64,000 bases of DNA from Cyathus striatus (taxonomy: Eukaryota; Basidiomycota; Agaricomycetes; Agaricales; Nidulariaceae): NCBI GenBank assembly GCA_025738555.1, contig JAOVFP010000002.1, positions 992,001 to 1,056,000 on the forward strand, in the 5' to 3' direction. Position 1 is the stretch's first letter, and every line of letters begins with the position of its first letter. Position numbers and translations under genes: made by a program. Below, one piece after another: positions 11,521-23,515 of this stretch. The notes under the pieces were generated by a model. It worked only from the letters and a program-made list of their open reading frames with translations. It ran no database searches and was not told where the DNA came from.

Positions 11521-13984
11521 CAACTCCCCGCACTCAACCCCCGGCACCTCAATGCATGGCACCAATCCAATGCACAGGGGGCACAAGCGACGAGGGAGCA
11601 CGAGTTCAACAAGAGACGGGAGCAAGTGACATGAAAGTGCATAGATGGAACCGACAAGCTATGGGCATCTGGACCTGGTGTGGTGTAGAAGAAACAAAAA
11701 CCACGCGTGTTATAATCAGCACCCCCAAAATCCTACTAACCATGAACCAGAGGCCACTGGCCACACATTATGTCGAAGTAATCTGAAATAAAGAATTGAG
11801 AGTCTCCCTATTTGATGGTGGCATTTGGGGAAGGAATAGGACGTTATGGTTAAGGCTTCGAGGAGTTGGTGTGTAGAGAGCACATAGAAAATAGGGAAAG
11901 ACAATGTAGGGCAATGGAAAAGAGTGTAAGACAAGTGTAGATGTTCGGCACTGTGTGTCAAGTGGTAAGCGATAGAGTAGAATCGGAACTCAGAACTGGC
12001 GGTGTACCATGGGAGATAAACAACATTACGCATGTGGCCCCGAATAGACACAAATATGTACTCTTATGTACGTGTTAGTTTGCATTGTTTGCCAGTGGCC
12101 TCCATTGCCAGCACTCGAGCTAGCGTTTCGTCTTCTGCTGCCATTGCCAGCAGTCCCAGTCAGGCCTCAAAGTCGCTCTGTGTTATGCTTCCTCTACACT
12201 TGATCATATTGGCCTCTATACTTGTTCTGTCTCTCTTATAGTTGCTCCATCTCCAGCTCAGGTCACGGGGTTGTTGGAAACGAGCAAATGTGAATTGCTC
12301 TAGTTGGTTTAAGGTCTTCTGTTCTCATAGGTTCATGATCAGTTACAACTTCTCCAGCCAAGTACTGACCTATTGTTTATTTTTAGTGTATTCATGGGAC
12401 ATGATGCCAGTGGTTCAACCTTTACCATTATTTCCGGGCTATGTTGAATTTAATGCTCCGTGTTCCCATATTCAACCCCGCCCTCCATCTTTCCGTGCCT
12501 TTGGTTGCCATTACTGAACCATCCGCTCTTAAAAGGGAGCTACATGGCTGACTGCAAAGCATTTTTCGGATGGGTGTCTCTGTTGTTGCCGGGATTCATA
12601 AATCGTGAGGGTCTTGTCTTTATTGGGGCTTGATGTATCCTGTGGTGTTCGAGATTGCCAGCGCATTTTTTGCTTCCCATATTTTACGTAATGCGATCTA
12701 CTTATACATATACCCTTGTTCACACCATCTTAGTTGAAAATAAGTATTTTATACAAGTAAAAGACACTGTATACTAGTATTATTTCTAGTAGTATATAAT
12801 GTATTTCATTTAACTTAGTAATTTTTGATATTTTGGAGAACTTGAGTTATCTGGCTGCAAAAAGTGGTGCTGAGGGAATTCAGAAAGTGGTGCGCAGGAC
12901 AAAAAAAAAATGAAGTAGCGCTTGGATGAAATGCAAAAGGGCGGCAAGTCGAAACAAAGTCAAGAGAAAGTGGCATGGTACCAATGAAAAGTCACATGCT
13001 GACAGTCAAGAGAAAATGGCGTGGTACCAATGAAAAGTAGTGCACTAAGTTGGTCACCCAGAAGTGGTGCGGGCATCAAGAAGTAGCGCGGCACCTGAAT
13101 AAATGTGCAGTTTGAACACCATATGAATGGCTCAACTCCCGGACAGCCACCAGAAAGGGAAAGAGCCAATTTCGAGAAATCAGTGGCAAAGGTGGTTTGT
13201 CCATTATATCCAGCATCAGGGGTAAAGTAAAAATCTTCATTGGAGACCTTGACCACAGCTGCAATGTTCGCTAACTTAGGGCCCTTGAGTTTGCAATCGA
13301 TTTCAGAGGCTTGAGGAATGATTTTGTCATTGATAACTTCCTTTGTGGATTTGATGTTGGTGTTTTTTGATCCAGACAAGACACTCGAAACTGAATTAGA
13401 GGCGTTCATAGAATGTGCTACATCAGGGGTGGGATTGTCCTCAATTTGCACTACCTTGAATGGTCGCCCAAATTTTTGCCATTCAACATTAGCTTTGAAG
13501 TGCTGATCCCCAAGATATGTTCCAGGTTTCATTAGACATGCATGAATCTCTTTGATGCTATAGGCAAGATCCTTGGATTCAGAGAAGAAGGTGGGATTGT
13601 TGGGAGGCATGCTGGAAAAGATACAGGGAGTGGATTTCAAGAATGAGACATGTTTATACATAGAGTTTTGAGGTTTTTGACGATTCTGGACCTGAAAATA
13701 ATCACCCTCAACATAACGAATAGACATCATCACAATCATAATGTTATATGAATAGAATAATATGAATAAGATCACATACATATACCTTGAATGCTAGACA
13801 TCTAGACGGTGATGTCAGAGACTGTAGAATTACGTTGCAGATATGGATCCATAGGTGACGTAGCAACAAAACTGGTTTGTAACAGGGTGTGGGTGGGCTT
13901 TAGCTTGTGGGGGTAAACTGGAACCTGTTACCCATTATGCATTACTGGCAGTACAAATCCACTCACCACAATTAATCAAGTACC

Positions 13985-15440
13985 ATGGAAGAAGACAGTG
14001 ATCCAGTTCAATTTCGACAACAGATAGAAAGGTTAACAGTTGCCAAACTAAAAGATTTTTCTCAAGGCAAGGTATCGCTTTCGTATGAACAGCGATCCCG
14101 CAAAGCACTGTTAATCGATCATATATTACAATCCATATCAACCGAACAGAGAGGACAGTTATGGGAGTTAGCTAGGCAAAAGCAAATCAAAATTACAGGG
14201 AGAACTGAATCTAAGAAACGAGGGTGAGAGGAGGATGAACAAGTGAGACAGGTACGGTGGAGAATCAAGAGAACTGAAGAAACAGCATTATCATTTCATA
14301 GATGGGTTGATCCGAATATTGACAAAAGCAAATATCTTCAATTGCCTACCAAAGAGGAACTTAGAGAATGTTATAAAAATTTCTACAAAGCAACATCCAA
14401 TGCAAGTCTCAAACTGACGACTTGTGGAGTCTGTGCCAAAGAATGGAGCAGATATGAAACCGCAATAGAGACATATGGAATTGATGAAATACCAAACAAA
14501 GATAGACTCAGACCAGCATTCACTCATCCTGCACAAACATTGTATAATGGCTGTTTGTTGGAGCCTAAAGGTACTGACACAGTGCAGAGCAGTGTTGTTG
14601 TAAATATTTGTCAGGAATGTAACTGCGAATTAAGGAAGAACCAGGATTCAACTAAAATCAAACCATCACAAATGTCACTTGCCAACAATCTTTGGGTGGG
14701 ATGTGTACCTTGGGAATTGAAAAAGTTGACATTTGCAGAACAACTACTTATTGCACAGGTATACCCAAGAGTGTATACATTCAAGTTGTATCTGAAGAAA
14801 GCTGGTGGTACTCATGACAATTTACAGAGGGGGATGCGAGGGAATGTCAGTTCATTCGAATTGAATGTAGAAGACATGACAAAAATGCTTCATGGAGAGT
14901 TAATGCCCAGACCTCCCAGGATCCTCGCATCAATAATAACAATTACATTCATTGGAGTAGGACAGTTACTGAAGAAATATCTGTGGAATACATTTCATGT
15001 TCGAAGACAAGTAATAGGTGGGGCATTACATTGGCTCAAGGCAAACAATCCAAAATACTATGGAGATATCAACATTGATATAAACAGACTTGGAGCATGT
15101 CTGGAGGATGATGTACCAACAGAGATTATGGAAATTATACAGCAATCAACTGATGTAGGGGTGATTGATGAAGAAACAGATGGATATGTTCCAAATGCAG
15201 AGGCAGATTTGGATGATGATAACATGGGTAAGGGCAAACATTGCATTATAACCACAATGCTAATCAAAAGTAATAGATGATAGTTTAAATACTGATGAAA
15301 GTGATGAACCAGACACTGTTCCATACACTCTAACAGGAACAACCAATACACAACTATCCAAAGTTACAGTATCAGAACTAATGGAATGGGGTCTAAACAA
15401 TACACAAGATGACAACAGGGAGGGACAATATGCTGTATGA
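13985..15440 (+). pseudogene. Helitron N-terminal region (DUF6570-like)
   Basis: Starts MEEDSDPVQFRQQIERLTVA, with a SAP-like helix pair (LLIDHILQSISTEQRGQLWEL). A TGA at 14225-14227 interrupts one continuous frame that goes on to STEQ..TESKKRG-(stop)-EEDEQVRQVRWRIK. Further on, TCGVCAKEW and CQECNCEL supply a Cys pattern, and NNLWVGCVPWELKKLTFAEQ is the PW..L..LT..E stretch typical of the region before Helitron Rep domains. A 42 nt intron (gtaagg at 15226 to ..gctaatcaaaag) restores frame into VIDDSLNTDESDEPDTVPYT. A TGA at 15438-15440 then falls in YAV(stop)HGRRPVCDFG, where R is expected. Not functional as it stands. Confidence 0.75.
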
Positions 15441-16948
15441 CATGGTCGAAGACCTGTTTGTGACTTTGGAAGACCAAGAGAGGAAGCTATGAGGAAATAA
15501 TAGATTATGAAAGGGAAAATTATTTTGAATGAGCCTTTCCTTGCATGTTTCCATATGGAGTTGGAGGGCCAGAGGTGTGCAAATATCACTCTCTGATCAT
15601 ACAAAATGGTTGATGCAATACCATGATCGAAGGTTCCATACTCATGAAACATTACCATTTATTATATTTGGCATTCTACAATGTCAGGAGGCATTGGGGT
15701 CTGCTTGGTTACAGATGCACAGAACAATGTTCGAGAGCAAGGCAAGGGTGTTAGCAACTGTAACAGCTGAAATGCTTCAAAAAGCAAAATATGAGGAAGA
15801 AAATAATTTGCCAATATCAAATCAAGCAGCACAATTATTGCGTCAACATGTGTTTGCAGTAGGTGGCCAAGTTATGGGTTCAGATCAATCAAGATACTTG
15901 TTAAGATCACAAATGTGGTCAACAGTTGCATATATTGGACCTCCTTCACTGTGGATTACCATAAATCCTTGTGATCTTCATGATCCAATACCTCAGATAT
16001 TTGCTGGAGAAGATATCAATATGGACAATTTCATCAGAACCGTTGGTCCAGACAAGAATACAAGAGCTCACAACATAGCCAATGATCCTTATGCTGCAGC
16101 AAAAAATTTTCACTTTATTATCAGAACTACAATGGAAACATTGTATGGAATATCAGCTACAAGGTATAAGGTACATGCAAAAAATGGAGTGTATGGTAAA
16201 GTTGCATGTTACTTTGGAACTGTTGAATCCCAAGAAAGAGGAAGTCTACATCTGCATGTAATACTGTGGCTGGAAAATACACCCACCTCAACAGAGGTGA
16301 AAGAGCTACTGAAGACAGAAGAATTCCAGGAGCAAGTAAAAAAATTTATTGCAGCTAATATTCATGCATATGCTCCAGGCATTGAATCAGCTGAATCAGT
16401 GTGCAACATGGAGAACAATGTGGATATTGCATATTCCAGACCTCCAAATCCTGATGCCACTGATTTTTGGGAAGAATTACATCACTTTGAGGCTAAAGTG
16501 GCAAGATCAAAGCAAATCCACAAATGTGATATCCGACAATACATTAAATATGATAGCAAAGGCAATGCTAAATGCAAAAGAAGAGCTCCTTTTGAATTAT
16601 CTGAAACTGATTACATAAAAGAAGATGGTACATGGGCTCCAAAGTGGTTGTATGAATATGTTAACAACTGGAATCCTGCAGTATCAACTCAACTAAAGAG
16701 TAACAATGATTCTAAATTACTGACATATGGAAGAGACACATTGAGCATAGGCAAATACATATTCAACTATGCAGCAAAAGGTCAAGGAATGAATTACAAT
16801 ATGTCTGCATTAATGGCAAATGGATATGTATATCATATGCATTGAGAAGATGGAAATAATCAAGAATCTATTCAGGAGCAGCAGTGCAAACTTTTATTTC
16901 ACCTGATAAACACAATCAATTGTGAACAGGAATTGGCAGCTCCAATGG

Positions 16949-18210
16949 CAGGCTCCTAAAACCAGCATGCTCGTATCTTGCTACAACCTCCTTAGGTAAA
17001 CAAAGTCAAATATTTGCTTAAGGCAAATAAACCTAAGGGAGGTTCTGCTTGATAGAGCGGCTGGCACAAGTGGTCACCAAAATTTCCCTGTGGACCCTTG
17101 CCATCAACAAGGAAATCGACGGCAGAGCACACTGCGTTCCCACCTTACTTGCCCACTTGTGCTCATGAGCGCAATGATCTACAGTTATCTCAGTCTGAGC
17201 CTCATACTCTCCATGTACTTAAGTAATCTAAAACCTAATAATATGCTTTTGATTTTTCTTGAGCTATGCTTGTTGAACACCATTAATGGCTGAATTCAGG
17301 TGGAGTTGAAAGTTATTGGCCTATAAGTTTTAAAGTAAATACATATGAATTGGAATGAATAATTAAAAATAAAGCATCCTGTAGGTATGCGCTTCACAGA
17401 TAGTTAAGAAATAAAATAACTGAATGCCGACTGCTGGTTGTAATGGGATGACGTGCCTATAGAATAGGTATGCACTAATGAATGTATGTAAATAGTATAT
17501 CTAAATGGCATAAGTCCAGCTCACCTCAGCTCTCATAAGTTGAGAGACAACTGAGGAGAGCGAATGACTTTTTAATCTACTTATATAAAAGAATATGTAG
17601 ATCAAAAATTTAATCTGTACCAGATCAATTGGCGAGGAGAATGCGGCATCCTGCCTAAACAGTATGGCTGCATAAACATCACTTGTGCTCCAACAGGTTG
17701 CCTGTCAAAGGCTCATGTTACAGAGTCCATACTGTATATTCTAAAATTTCATCAATCTTGTAAATCTATGAAGAAAGACTTATAGTATAATCAACCACAC
17801 TGATACTTACAAAATGAATGGCATTCCACATTGTATTTAAGAACCATGTGACCCTGATACTTATCTTCAATGGCAAGTACTACATGCCAGTGCAGCTCAA
17901 GAAAGATAAAAAATAAATTATTGAGTTTTAGAATACTTAAGTACATGGAGAATATGAAGCTCAGACTGAGATAACTGTAGATCATTGCGCTCATGAGTGC
18001 GAGCAGGTAAGTAAGGTGGGAATGTGGTGTGCTCTGCCATTGATTTCCTTGTTGATGGCAAGGGTCCACAGGGAAATTTCGGTGACCACTTGTGCCAGCT
18101 GCTCTATCAAGCAGAACCTCCCTTAGGTTTATTTGCCTTAAGCAAATATTTGACTTTGTTTATCTAAGGAGGTTGTAGTGAGATACAAGCATGCTGGTTT
18201 TAGGAGTCTG
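16949..18210. mobile_element. 1,262 bp TIR element in the Helitron Rep gene, 9 bp target duplication
   Basis: Ends CAG(G/A)CTCCTAAAACCAGCAT; CTCCAATGG flanks both sides (16940-16948 and 18211-18219). Inverted arms of about 300 bp match closely (TTTGCTTAAGGCAAATAAAC, TGGACCCTTGCCATCAACAA). No transposase. The long arms and 9 bp duplication fit a non-autonomous Mutator-like element. The interior (17515-17690) resembles 50085-50290, including a shared hairpin. Confidence 0.85.
17518..17565. repeat. Hairpin shared with the 50.1 kb element
   Basis: CTCACCTCAGCTCTCATAA faces TTGAGAGACAACTGAGGAG as inverted arms, followed by TTTAATCTACTTATATA. The same arrangement occurs at 50097-50160. Confidence 0.6.
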
Positions 18211-18766
18211 CTCCAATGGTAATGTCATATTTGATGGGATGGGGTGATACCTACTGATCACACCATTATGTACCAATATATTGGTCATCATTTTCTGGAA
18301 TGCTCCTTAGAGCCTTTCCAGAAATAAAACCATTTCAATGCAGGTAAGACAATTTGTTCCAATCAAATTTTTTTTTTTTTCGTCACTGAGTAATACTGTT
18401 TACAGGATACAAAACCAAAATACAGAAAATGAAGGAGACAACATTAGGTATGAAAATAAGACATGAAGATAAATTTAAAAATAAAACTGAAATGAACCAT
18501 GCAGACCTACAGAAGACAGTCAAAGGTAAGTTGAAGTTGAAATAAATAAAAAAGAATGCAATGCACAAGATTATAATACTAAAATACAAAATAGGGAAAA
18601 TGAACATGAACATGAAGAAAATGTTACTGATGAACATGAAAATGAGGACAGCTCCATGAATCAAACTGATGAGGCTGAGGTAAATTTTCATATGAAAATA
18701 ATAATACAGATTCCTTATAACAAAAATTAGGACAGAGATGAAGTTATAACACTTCAAAGTGATGAC

Positions 18767-19441
18767 ATGGGAAAACTAATTAGGAAATGTCAATTCACTG
18801 ATTACAGATTGCAAGGTGCAGATGCAGAACATTTGAGTGTTCTGCAATTTTTTATTGACACATATGAGGTCAACATACAAAATGGGAATTACAGAGAGGA
18901 AACAAACAATGAAAATGAAGAAAACAGGGTTGAACTTCAAAGAGGAAGGAACAGGAATGCTCAAATAAACTATCAAGACAGGCACCCACTTTACCAAAAG
19001 AAACAAAGAATAATGTGAACCCAAGGACATCACAATCTTCCAAATTTCATAGGACCATACTTTCCAAGGAATGATGATCCAGAAGTCAGAGAATTTTACT
19101 GTGCATCAATGCTACTATTGCTGAAACCATGGAGAAATATTAAAACTGATCTAAAAAATCAAGTGGAAACATGGGAAGATGCATTTAACAGCTTTATGAA
19201 TAGGTCACCATCCAGAGTGCATCAAATAGTATCTGGAATTCAATACTTTCACAAGAGCAAAGGAGCAGCAAGGGAGGAAAGAGAAAGGAGCATAATCAAT
19301 GTAACAGAGAACAGATATGAGGAGCAAACAGAAAATGACATAACAGAGGGAACAGGGGGTGAGAATCAGACAATATGCGATGGAATAACAGATTACTCCA
19401 AAGAAGGCTTACAGGAAATAAAGAATTCCATGGGTAACTGA
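18767..19441 (+). pseudogene. Helitron linker region between Rep and helicase
   Basis: Two open segments on the plus strand separated by TGA codons at 19016-19018 and 19439-19441. HNLPNFIGPYFPRNDDPEVR followed by FYCASMLLLLKPWRNI is the 'IGP.PR....E.YC..ML.LFKPWR' block that precedes the helicase in fungal and plant Helitrons. Upstream (18380-18760) is Asn/Lys-rich, with possible introns, and hard to read. Confidence 0.7.
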
Positions 19442-19635
19442 AAAGAAAAAGAACATGGTATGGTTGCTATAGCAATTGCAAGGCAAAATGGTGTTTTCGA
19501 CTATTACCCATCATCCAGCTGGACCATAACATCAAACAACACACAAATTAAACAAGCTACAGTGGAAAGCATGACAATGCTAAAAAAAAGTGGAAAATTC
19601 AACTTGCAAATGATGTTGTCCAACAGAATTCAATA

Positions 19636-21442
19636 ATGACAAATACAAACAATACAAATGGTGCAGAAACAGAGGGAACAGTTACTGATTTAATTGAAGG
19701 TTATATAACACATATTGATAGTACAACACAAATACCTGCAACAACTGAAACACATGAAGCATCCTTGGTCCCAATAGATCCATCCAGACTCAAAACAGAT
19801 CAAAGAAGATCATTTGATATTATAGAATGGCATTTGGATCAAACACTATCAGGGAAGGAGCCTCCAGAACTTAGAAAATTACTTCTGGGAGATGGAGGAA
19901 CAGGAAAGTCCAAAGTAATACAAACAGTAACTGATATGTTTGATAAAAAACAGGCACAATTTATGCTGTTAAAAGCAGCATACACTGGAGTAGCAGCATC
20001 AATTGTTGATGGAAAGACTACTCATAGTATTGGAATGATTTCACAGGATAAAAGAGGAATGAAGATGTCAGATCAAACCAAACCAAAATTACAAGAGTTC
20101 TGGTGTCCATACAATTACCTGATCATTGATGAAGTGTCAATGATATCAAAATCATTTCTGGCAGTTCTTTCTAGAAACATAGGGATAGGAAAAGCAAAAG
20201 GAGGTGTTACAGATCCTGATCACAACAACCCAGAGGATGCCAAAAGCTTTGGAGGCATAAATGTAATAATGTGTGGAGATCTCCACCAGTTCCCTCCAGT
20301 GGCAACCAAAAAAAGGAATGCATTATACTTTCAATCAATAAGCTCGGATTCAATTGAAATGAAGACAGGGTGCAGCATATTTGAAGAGTTTCAAACTGTA
20401 GTCATTCTTAAAGAGCAAGTTCGAGTCACTGATAAACCATGGCTTGAATTCTTACAACGACTGCAAATGGGTAACATTCAACCCAATGACCTAACAATGC
20501 TGAGGTCACTTCTAATAGGTCACCCAAACAATGAAACAACAGATTTTACAAAAGCACCATGGAATGAAGCATTCCTGGTGACACCTAGACATGGGGTCAG
20601 AGTAGAATGGAACAAAATGGCACTTCAAAAATACTGCAAAGAATCTGGTCAGCAAATGCTGATATGCAATGCAAGAGACAAAATTGGAAGTCGAAATTTA
20701 TCATTAGTTGAACAATACACAGTGGCACTGAGAGGAAAAGATAAAGACAAAGGCATCAAAGGCAATGAACTCAGTGATGAAATTGAAATGGCATAGGCAT
20801 GAAAGTGAGTTAACAATACACAGAGGTAAAAAAATGCCACTAAACATTACAATGAAGGTTATGGTTACTCAAAACATTCAAACAGACCTTGACATCATGA
20901 ATGGAGCAAGAGGAACAATAATAGATATTATCCTTGATCCAGATGAACCAGCATTAGGCACTGAAAATACAGTGCATCTGAAAAATCTTCCAGCATACAT
21001 ATTGGTGAAACTGAACCACACAAGGGCCTCTCATCTTGAAGGTTTAGAAGAATCAGTAATCCCGGTGGAGCCAGTAACAAAAGAATTTCCCATACACTTG
21101 ACCATGAATGGGATCAATATTAAGAGAACAGTGAAAAGGCAACAATATGCCATGACAGCTGCATATGCATTCACCGACTACCAATCACAAGGACAAACCA
21201 TACCAAATGTACTGGTAGATATTGCAAAACCACCATGTGGCCTATTGAGTTTATTTCACCTATATGTCGCCCTCTCCCAAAGTGCAGGAAGAAACTCAAT
21301 AAGACTACTCCGAGATTTCAATGATTCTATATTTCTACAGGCACATGACACTGAACTGATGGAGGAAGATGATAGATTGGAAACATTAAACTCAAGAACC
21401 AAAAGGCAATGGGAAGAGATTCAGAGGAGGGGAGATAGATAA
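19636..21442 (+). pseudogene. Helitron PIF1-family helicase domain
   Basis: Long PIF1-like helicase frame. Walker A is LLGDGGTGKSKVIQTV (about 19888), followed by AAYTGVAASIVDGKTTHS; Walker B is YLIIDEVSMISK (about 20120); motif III is MCGDLHQFPPV (about 20272); then LKEQVRVTD. Near 20790 the frame shifts by one base (with a local TAG) and continues as MKVMVTQNIQTDLDIMNGAR, AYAFTDYQSQGQTIPNVLVD and LYVALSQSAGRNSIRLLRDF, the standard C-terminal PIF1 motifs, stopping at 21440. This enzyme would unwind DNA 5'-3' during Helitron movement. The domain is complete apart from the shift, so decay is moderate. Confidence 0.85.
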
Positions 21443-22558
21443 CACATTGATACAACCTGTCTATGTACCTGTACAAAATCCCTCAAATCCAACTCAGACA
21501 ATCCCATCCAAAATTTATAATCACATTCAAGAAGCTGTTATAATATAACCTTTACCATTTTCATTTTTGCCTTTGTTTTGGATGCAGACGACACAGTATG
21601 TCGTATGTCACTGTGTTACTGTATCTGTCCATCATACATCCTTAGAAAAAAGGTATCGTAAAGTGAAATATACCCAATTGAGAAATACAATGCGGTACTA
21701 CTGCATACACAGACGGCGAATAAAATTATCCACAGGGAAATTTTTCAGAATGAAAATTATAAAGAACTTTTTTTCCTAGTCAGGATCTGCATACATTTCC
21801 CCATTAACCTGATTTATGGTGCAATTTACAAGCATGAGGATAGAGTTTATAGATAAAGGACAGGTGTTCAGTTCAACATATGAGTGATACAAATGTCTTT
21901 AATATTGGTTACACATGGCACAGTCACCACGAGAACTCCACCGAAGATCATGAAAGAGACCTGTCGCTCCTTTCTCAAAAGTTACCACCTGCGGAAATAT
22001 GTTCTTATACAAGCCTCTTATTCCACATATACGGCTTTGCCATCCAAGGGCTTGCTGCTACTGGAAAGACCGTGCATGCGCATAGCAAGCAGCAATAAAG
22101 TGTAGTCACACAAGTTGTTTCGCTTTCATTCACTTACAGAAGCTTACAAACTTGCATCTCATTCCATCACCCTGCCTCAAGGCCTGATCGTGCACCATAT
22201 ACATTGTCAATGTACATGTCAAATTAGACCTTCGATGGCCTCTATGTATAAGTTGTTAATGAGAAAATCGACTAACATCTCCCACTTGCGTCATGTTACA
22301 CAGAAGACCTGGGGTGAGAGGGAAGAGTTTCCCCGAGAGGAATGGAGGGTGTGGGTGTCACACTGGTGGCAGGAGTGGCACCTGCAGTGAAGTAATTAGC
22401 GAAGACCCGAGGGTATTGAGCTGATTGTGAAGCGGCCAACCACCCGAAACGCAGTGAGCTGACATCATAATCGTATGCAGCCCTGCAGAAATAGTTAACA
22501 TTAGATGCAATACTGTAAATCATATATGACATAACTTACCAATAGCACCTAGCGCTCT
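21443..22558. other. Helitron 3' flank; no supported gene
   Basis: CpG reappears from about 21590, suggesting the element ends hereabouts. ACACAGT/ACTGTGT near 21590-21612 is a small hairpin, but no CTRR follows it closely. CCTAGT at about 21775 is a possible terminus. Short frames at 21880-22390 have no recognisable domain. Confidence 0.4.
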
Positions 22559-22915
22559 CATCGTCAAGAATGGGGTAGGGAGTGCCCGTCGTCGACATCA
22601 AAATCCCCTCTTCATCAATGCGCCCCCTCCTCATTGACGCGCCCCCATCCGTCGTCAACACGCTCACCTCCTCATCGACGCATCCCCATCCTCGTTGATG
22701 CCCCCCCCCCCCCCCCTCCGTCGTCGACACGTTCCTCCCCATGTTGACCCGTTCATCCTCTCTCATCAATGCATTCCTCTTATCATCGACGCGTTCCTAT
22801 CCTCATTGATGCATCACTCTCCTTGTTGGCGTGTTCCTCTCTTCATCGACACACTCCCTTCCTCCCTCGTCGATATGCCTGATTCCTTGTCGATGCATCC
22901 CCTTCCGCCTTGAAG
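22559..22915. repeat. Minisatellite of about 26-28 bp units with a poly(C) run
   Basis: Degenerate units around TCATCGACGCGTTCCTCCTC recur about a dozen times (TCGTCGACATC.., TCATTGACGCG.., TCATCGACGCA.., TCATTGATGCA..). A run of about 17 C interrupts near 22700. The open frames across it are by-products of the repeat. Confidence 0.75.
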
Positions 22916-23515
22916 TGCCCCCACTTGAGGGAGAGGATAAGAGAAGAGGGAAGGGAGGGGAGAGGGGAAGGAAGCTGGTGGTCGTGTTTCATTCATGCGA
23001 ATGAAGACAGCAAAAACTGCATTAGTATATTCGTAAAACACATCAGTAAAAAAACACCTAATGACCTCTTAACATAGTAAAATCATAAGTACGGAGGGAC
23101 CAGCGGTTGGCCTCAGTGAAGTGGTCGGAGTCGCAAGTGGCAGCAGCAAGCATACCTCATACATACAACTACAAAAATCATTAAACCCAAAAACCAATAA
23201 TTGAAACGAGTGACAACTTATGAGAACTCCAAAGTACAAATAGCAGCATAACGACTGAAAGCACGCTTCCCTCTTCGAACGATCCTTAGCCTCGAACTAC
23301 GATTGCATCGCGACAGCGCCTTTGGCTGTTCAACAGCAACAAAAAGACGTTGTTATAAGATTTATACGCGGTCAGAAAGGTCACGTAAGGGGAGTAAGAA
23401 CAACGGTCAATAGTGGACTAGCCGCACCGATTCCAAATGTTCAGACATTTAGGAAGACCAACATCGGCGAAGGTAACAGCTACGATGGTGTCTTCACCTA
23501 GGGACCAACCGCAAG

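Larger units (their letters stand above)
9961..13123. mobile_element. 3,163 bp non-autonomous TIR element with 6 bp target duplication
   Basis: Ends begin TATGG(C/T)GTTCAAACTGC on both strands, and TGAATG flanks both sides (9955-9960 and 13124-13129). The inverted arms match closely for about 370 bp (9961-10330 against 12760-13123) and loosely for a further 100 bp or so. The interior encodes no transposase I can recognise; its open frames are low-complexity. The 6 bp duplication does not fit hAT (8), Tc1 (2) or typical Mutator-like (9-11) elements, so the superfamily is open. Confidence 0.85.
9270..13610 (-). pseudogene. Orphan repeat-family copy D, split by a 3.16 kb transposon
   Basis: The N-terminal half lies at 13130-13610 (MPPNNPTFFSESKDLAYSIK, GTYLGDQHFKANVEWQKFG, IAAVVKVSNEDFYFTPDAGY, LSLSGGCPGVEPF). 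The C-terminal half lies at 9270-9955 (KSEYPLMIENAKWLLSL, later MMSLYDTHRINRPSVYDVNG, HPTQYRKLLMNAMVELDFKL, TIIPPPKEEQ). Removing the transposon plus one 6 bp duplication rejoins ..EPF-KSEYP.. in frame, exactly where copies A-C read EPF/APF followed by an acidic/Tyr segment. Longest copy, because of a Ser/Asn-rich insert after KVVQ. The C-terminal half also carries a TGA-like change in the H-K-L-F region. Function unknown; clearly inactivated by insertion. Confidence 0.75.
15480..18340 (+). pseudogene. Helitron Rep nuclease domain (HUH, two-tyrosine), interrupted
   Basis: Helitron-like N region: YHDRRFHTHETLPFIIFGIL, GQVMGSDQSRYLLRSQMWS, PSLWITINPCDLHDPIPQI and GPDKNTRAHNIANDPYAAA. The HUH metal site is SLHLHVILWLE (about 16245), and the two catalytic Tyr lie in GKYIFNYAAKGQ (about 16750), separated by three residues. 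This nuclease would nick and transfer one DNA strand during rolling-circle transposition. Defects: TGA at 15530-15532 and at 16843-16845, then the insertion at 16949. Across the insertion the frame rejoins exactly as EQELAAPMVMSYLMGWGDTY, with another TGA (18255-18257) before SHHYVPIYW. Catalytic residues are present but the gene cannot make full-length protein. Confidence 0.85.
13985..21442 (+). mobile_element. Decayed autonomous Helitron
   Basis: Order of domains is that of a fungal Helitron: N-terminal Cys-containing region, Helitron-like N / Rep (HUH) domain, linker, PIF1 superfamily 1B helicase. Coding is broken by several TGA codons, a frameshift near 15490 and one near 20800, and a 1.26 kb insertion at 16949-18210. 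The span given is the coding part; I could not fix the TC start or CTRR end. The segment is CpG-poor compared with the F-box and GH79 genes. Confidence 0.85.

Noticed and set aside
21580..21785. Helitron 3' terminus with hairpin and CTAG-T
   Set aside because: The hairpin and CTAG are about 160 bp apart and no second copy is available to test the end.
22536..23041. Open frames rich in Asp/Ser/Pro across the 22.6-22.9 kb region
   Set aside because: They are translations of a minisatellite and a poly(C) run.
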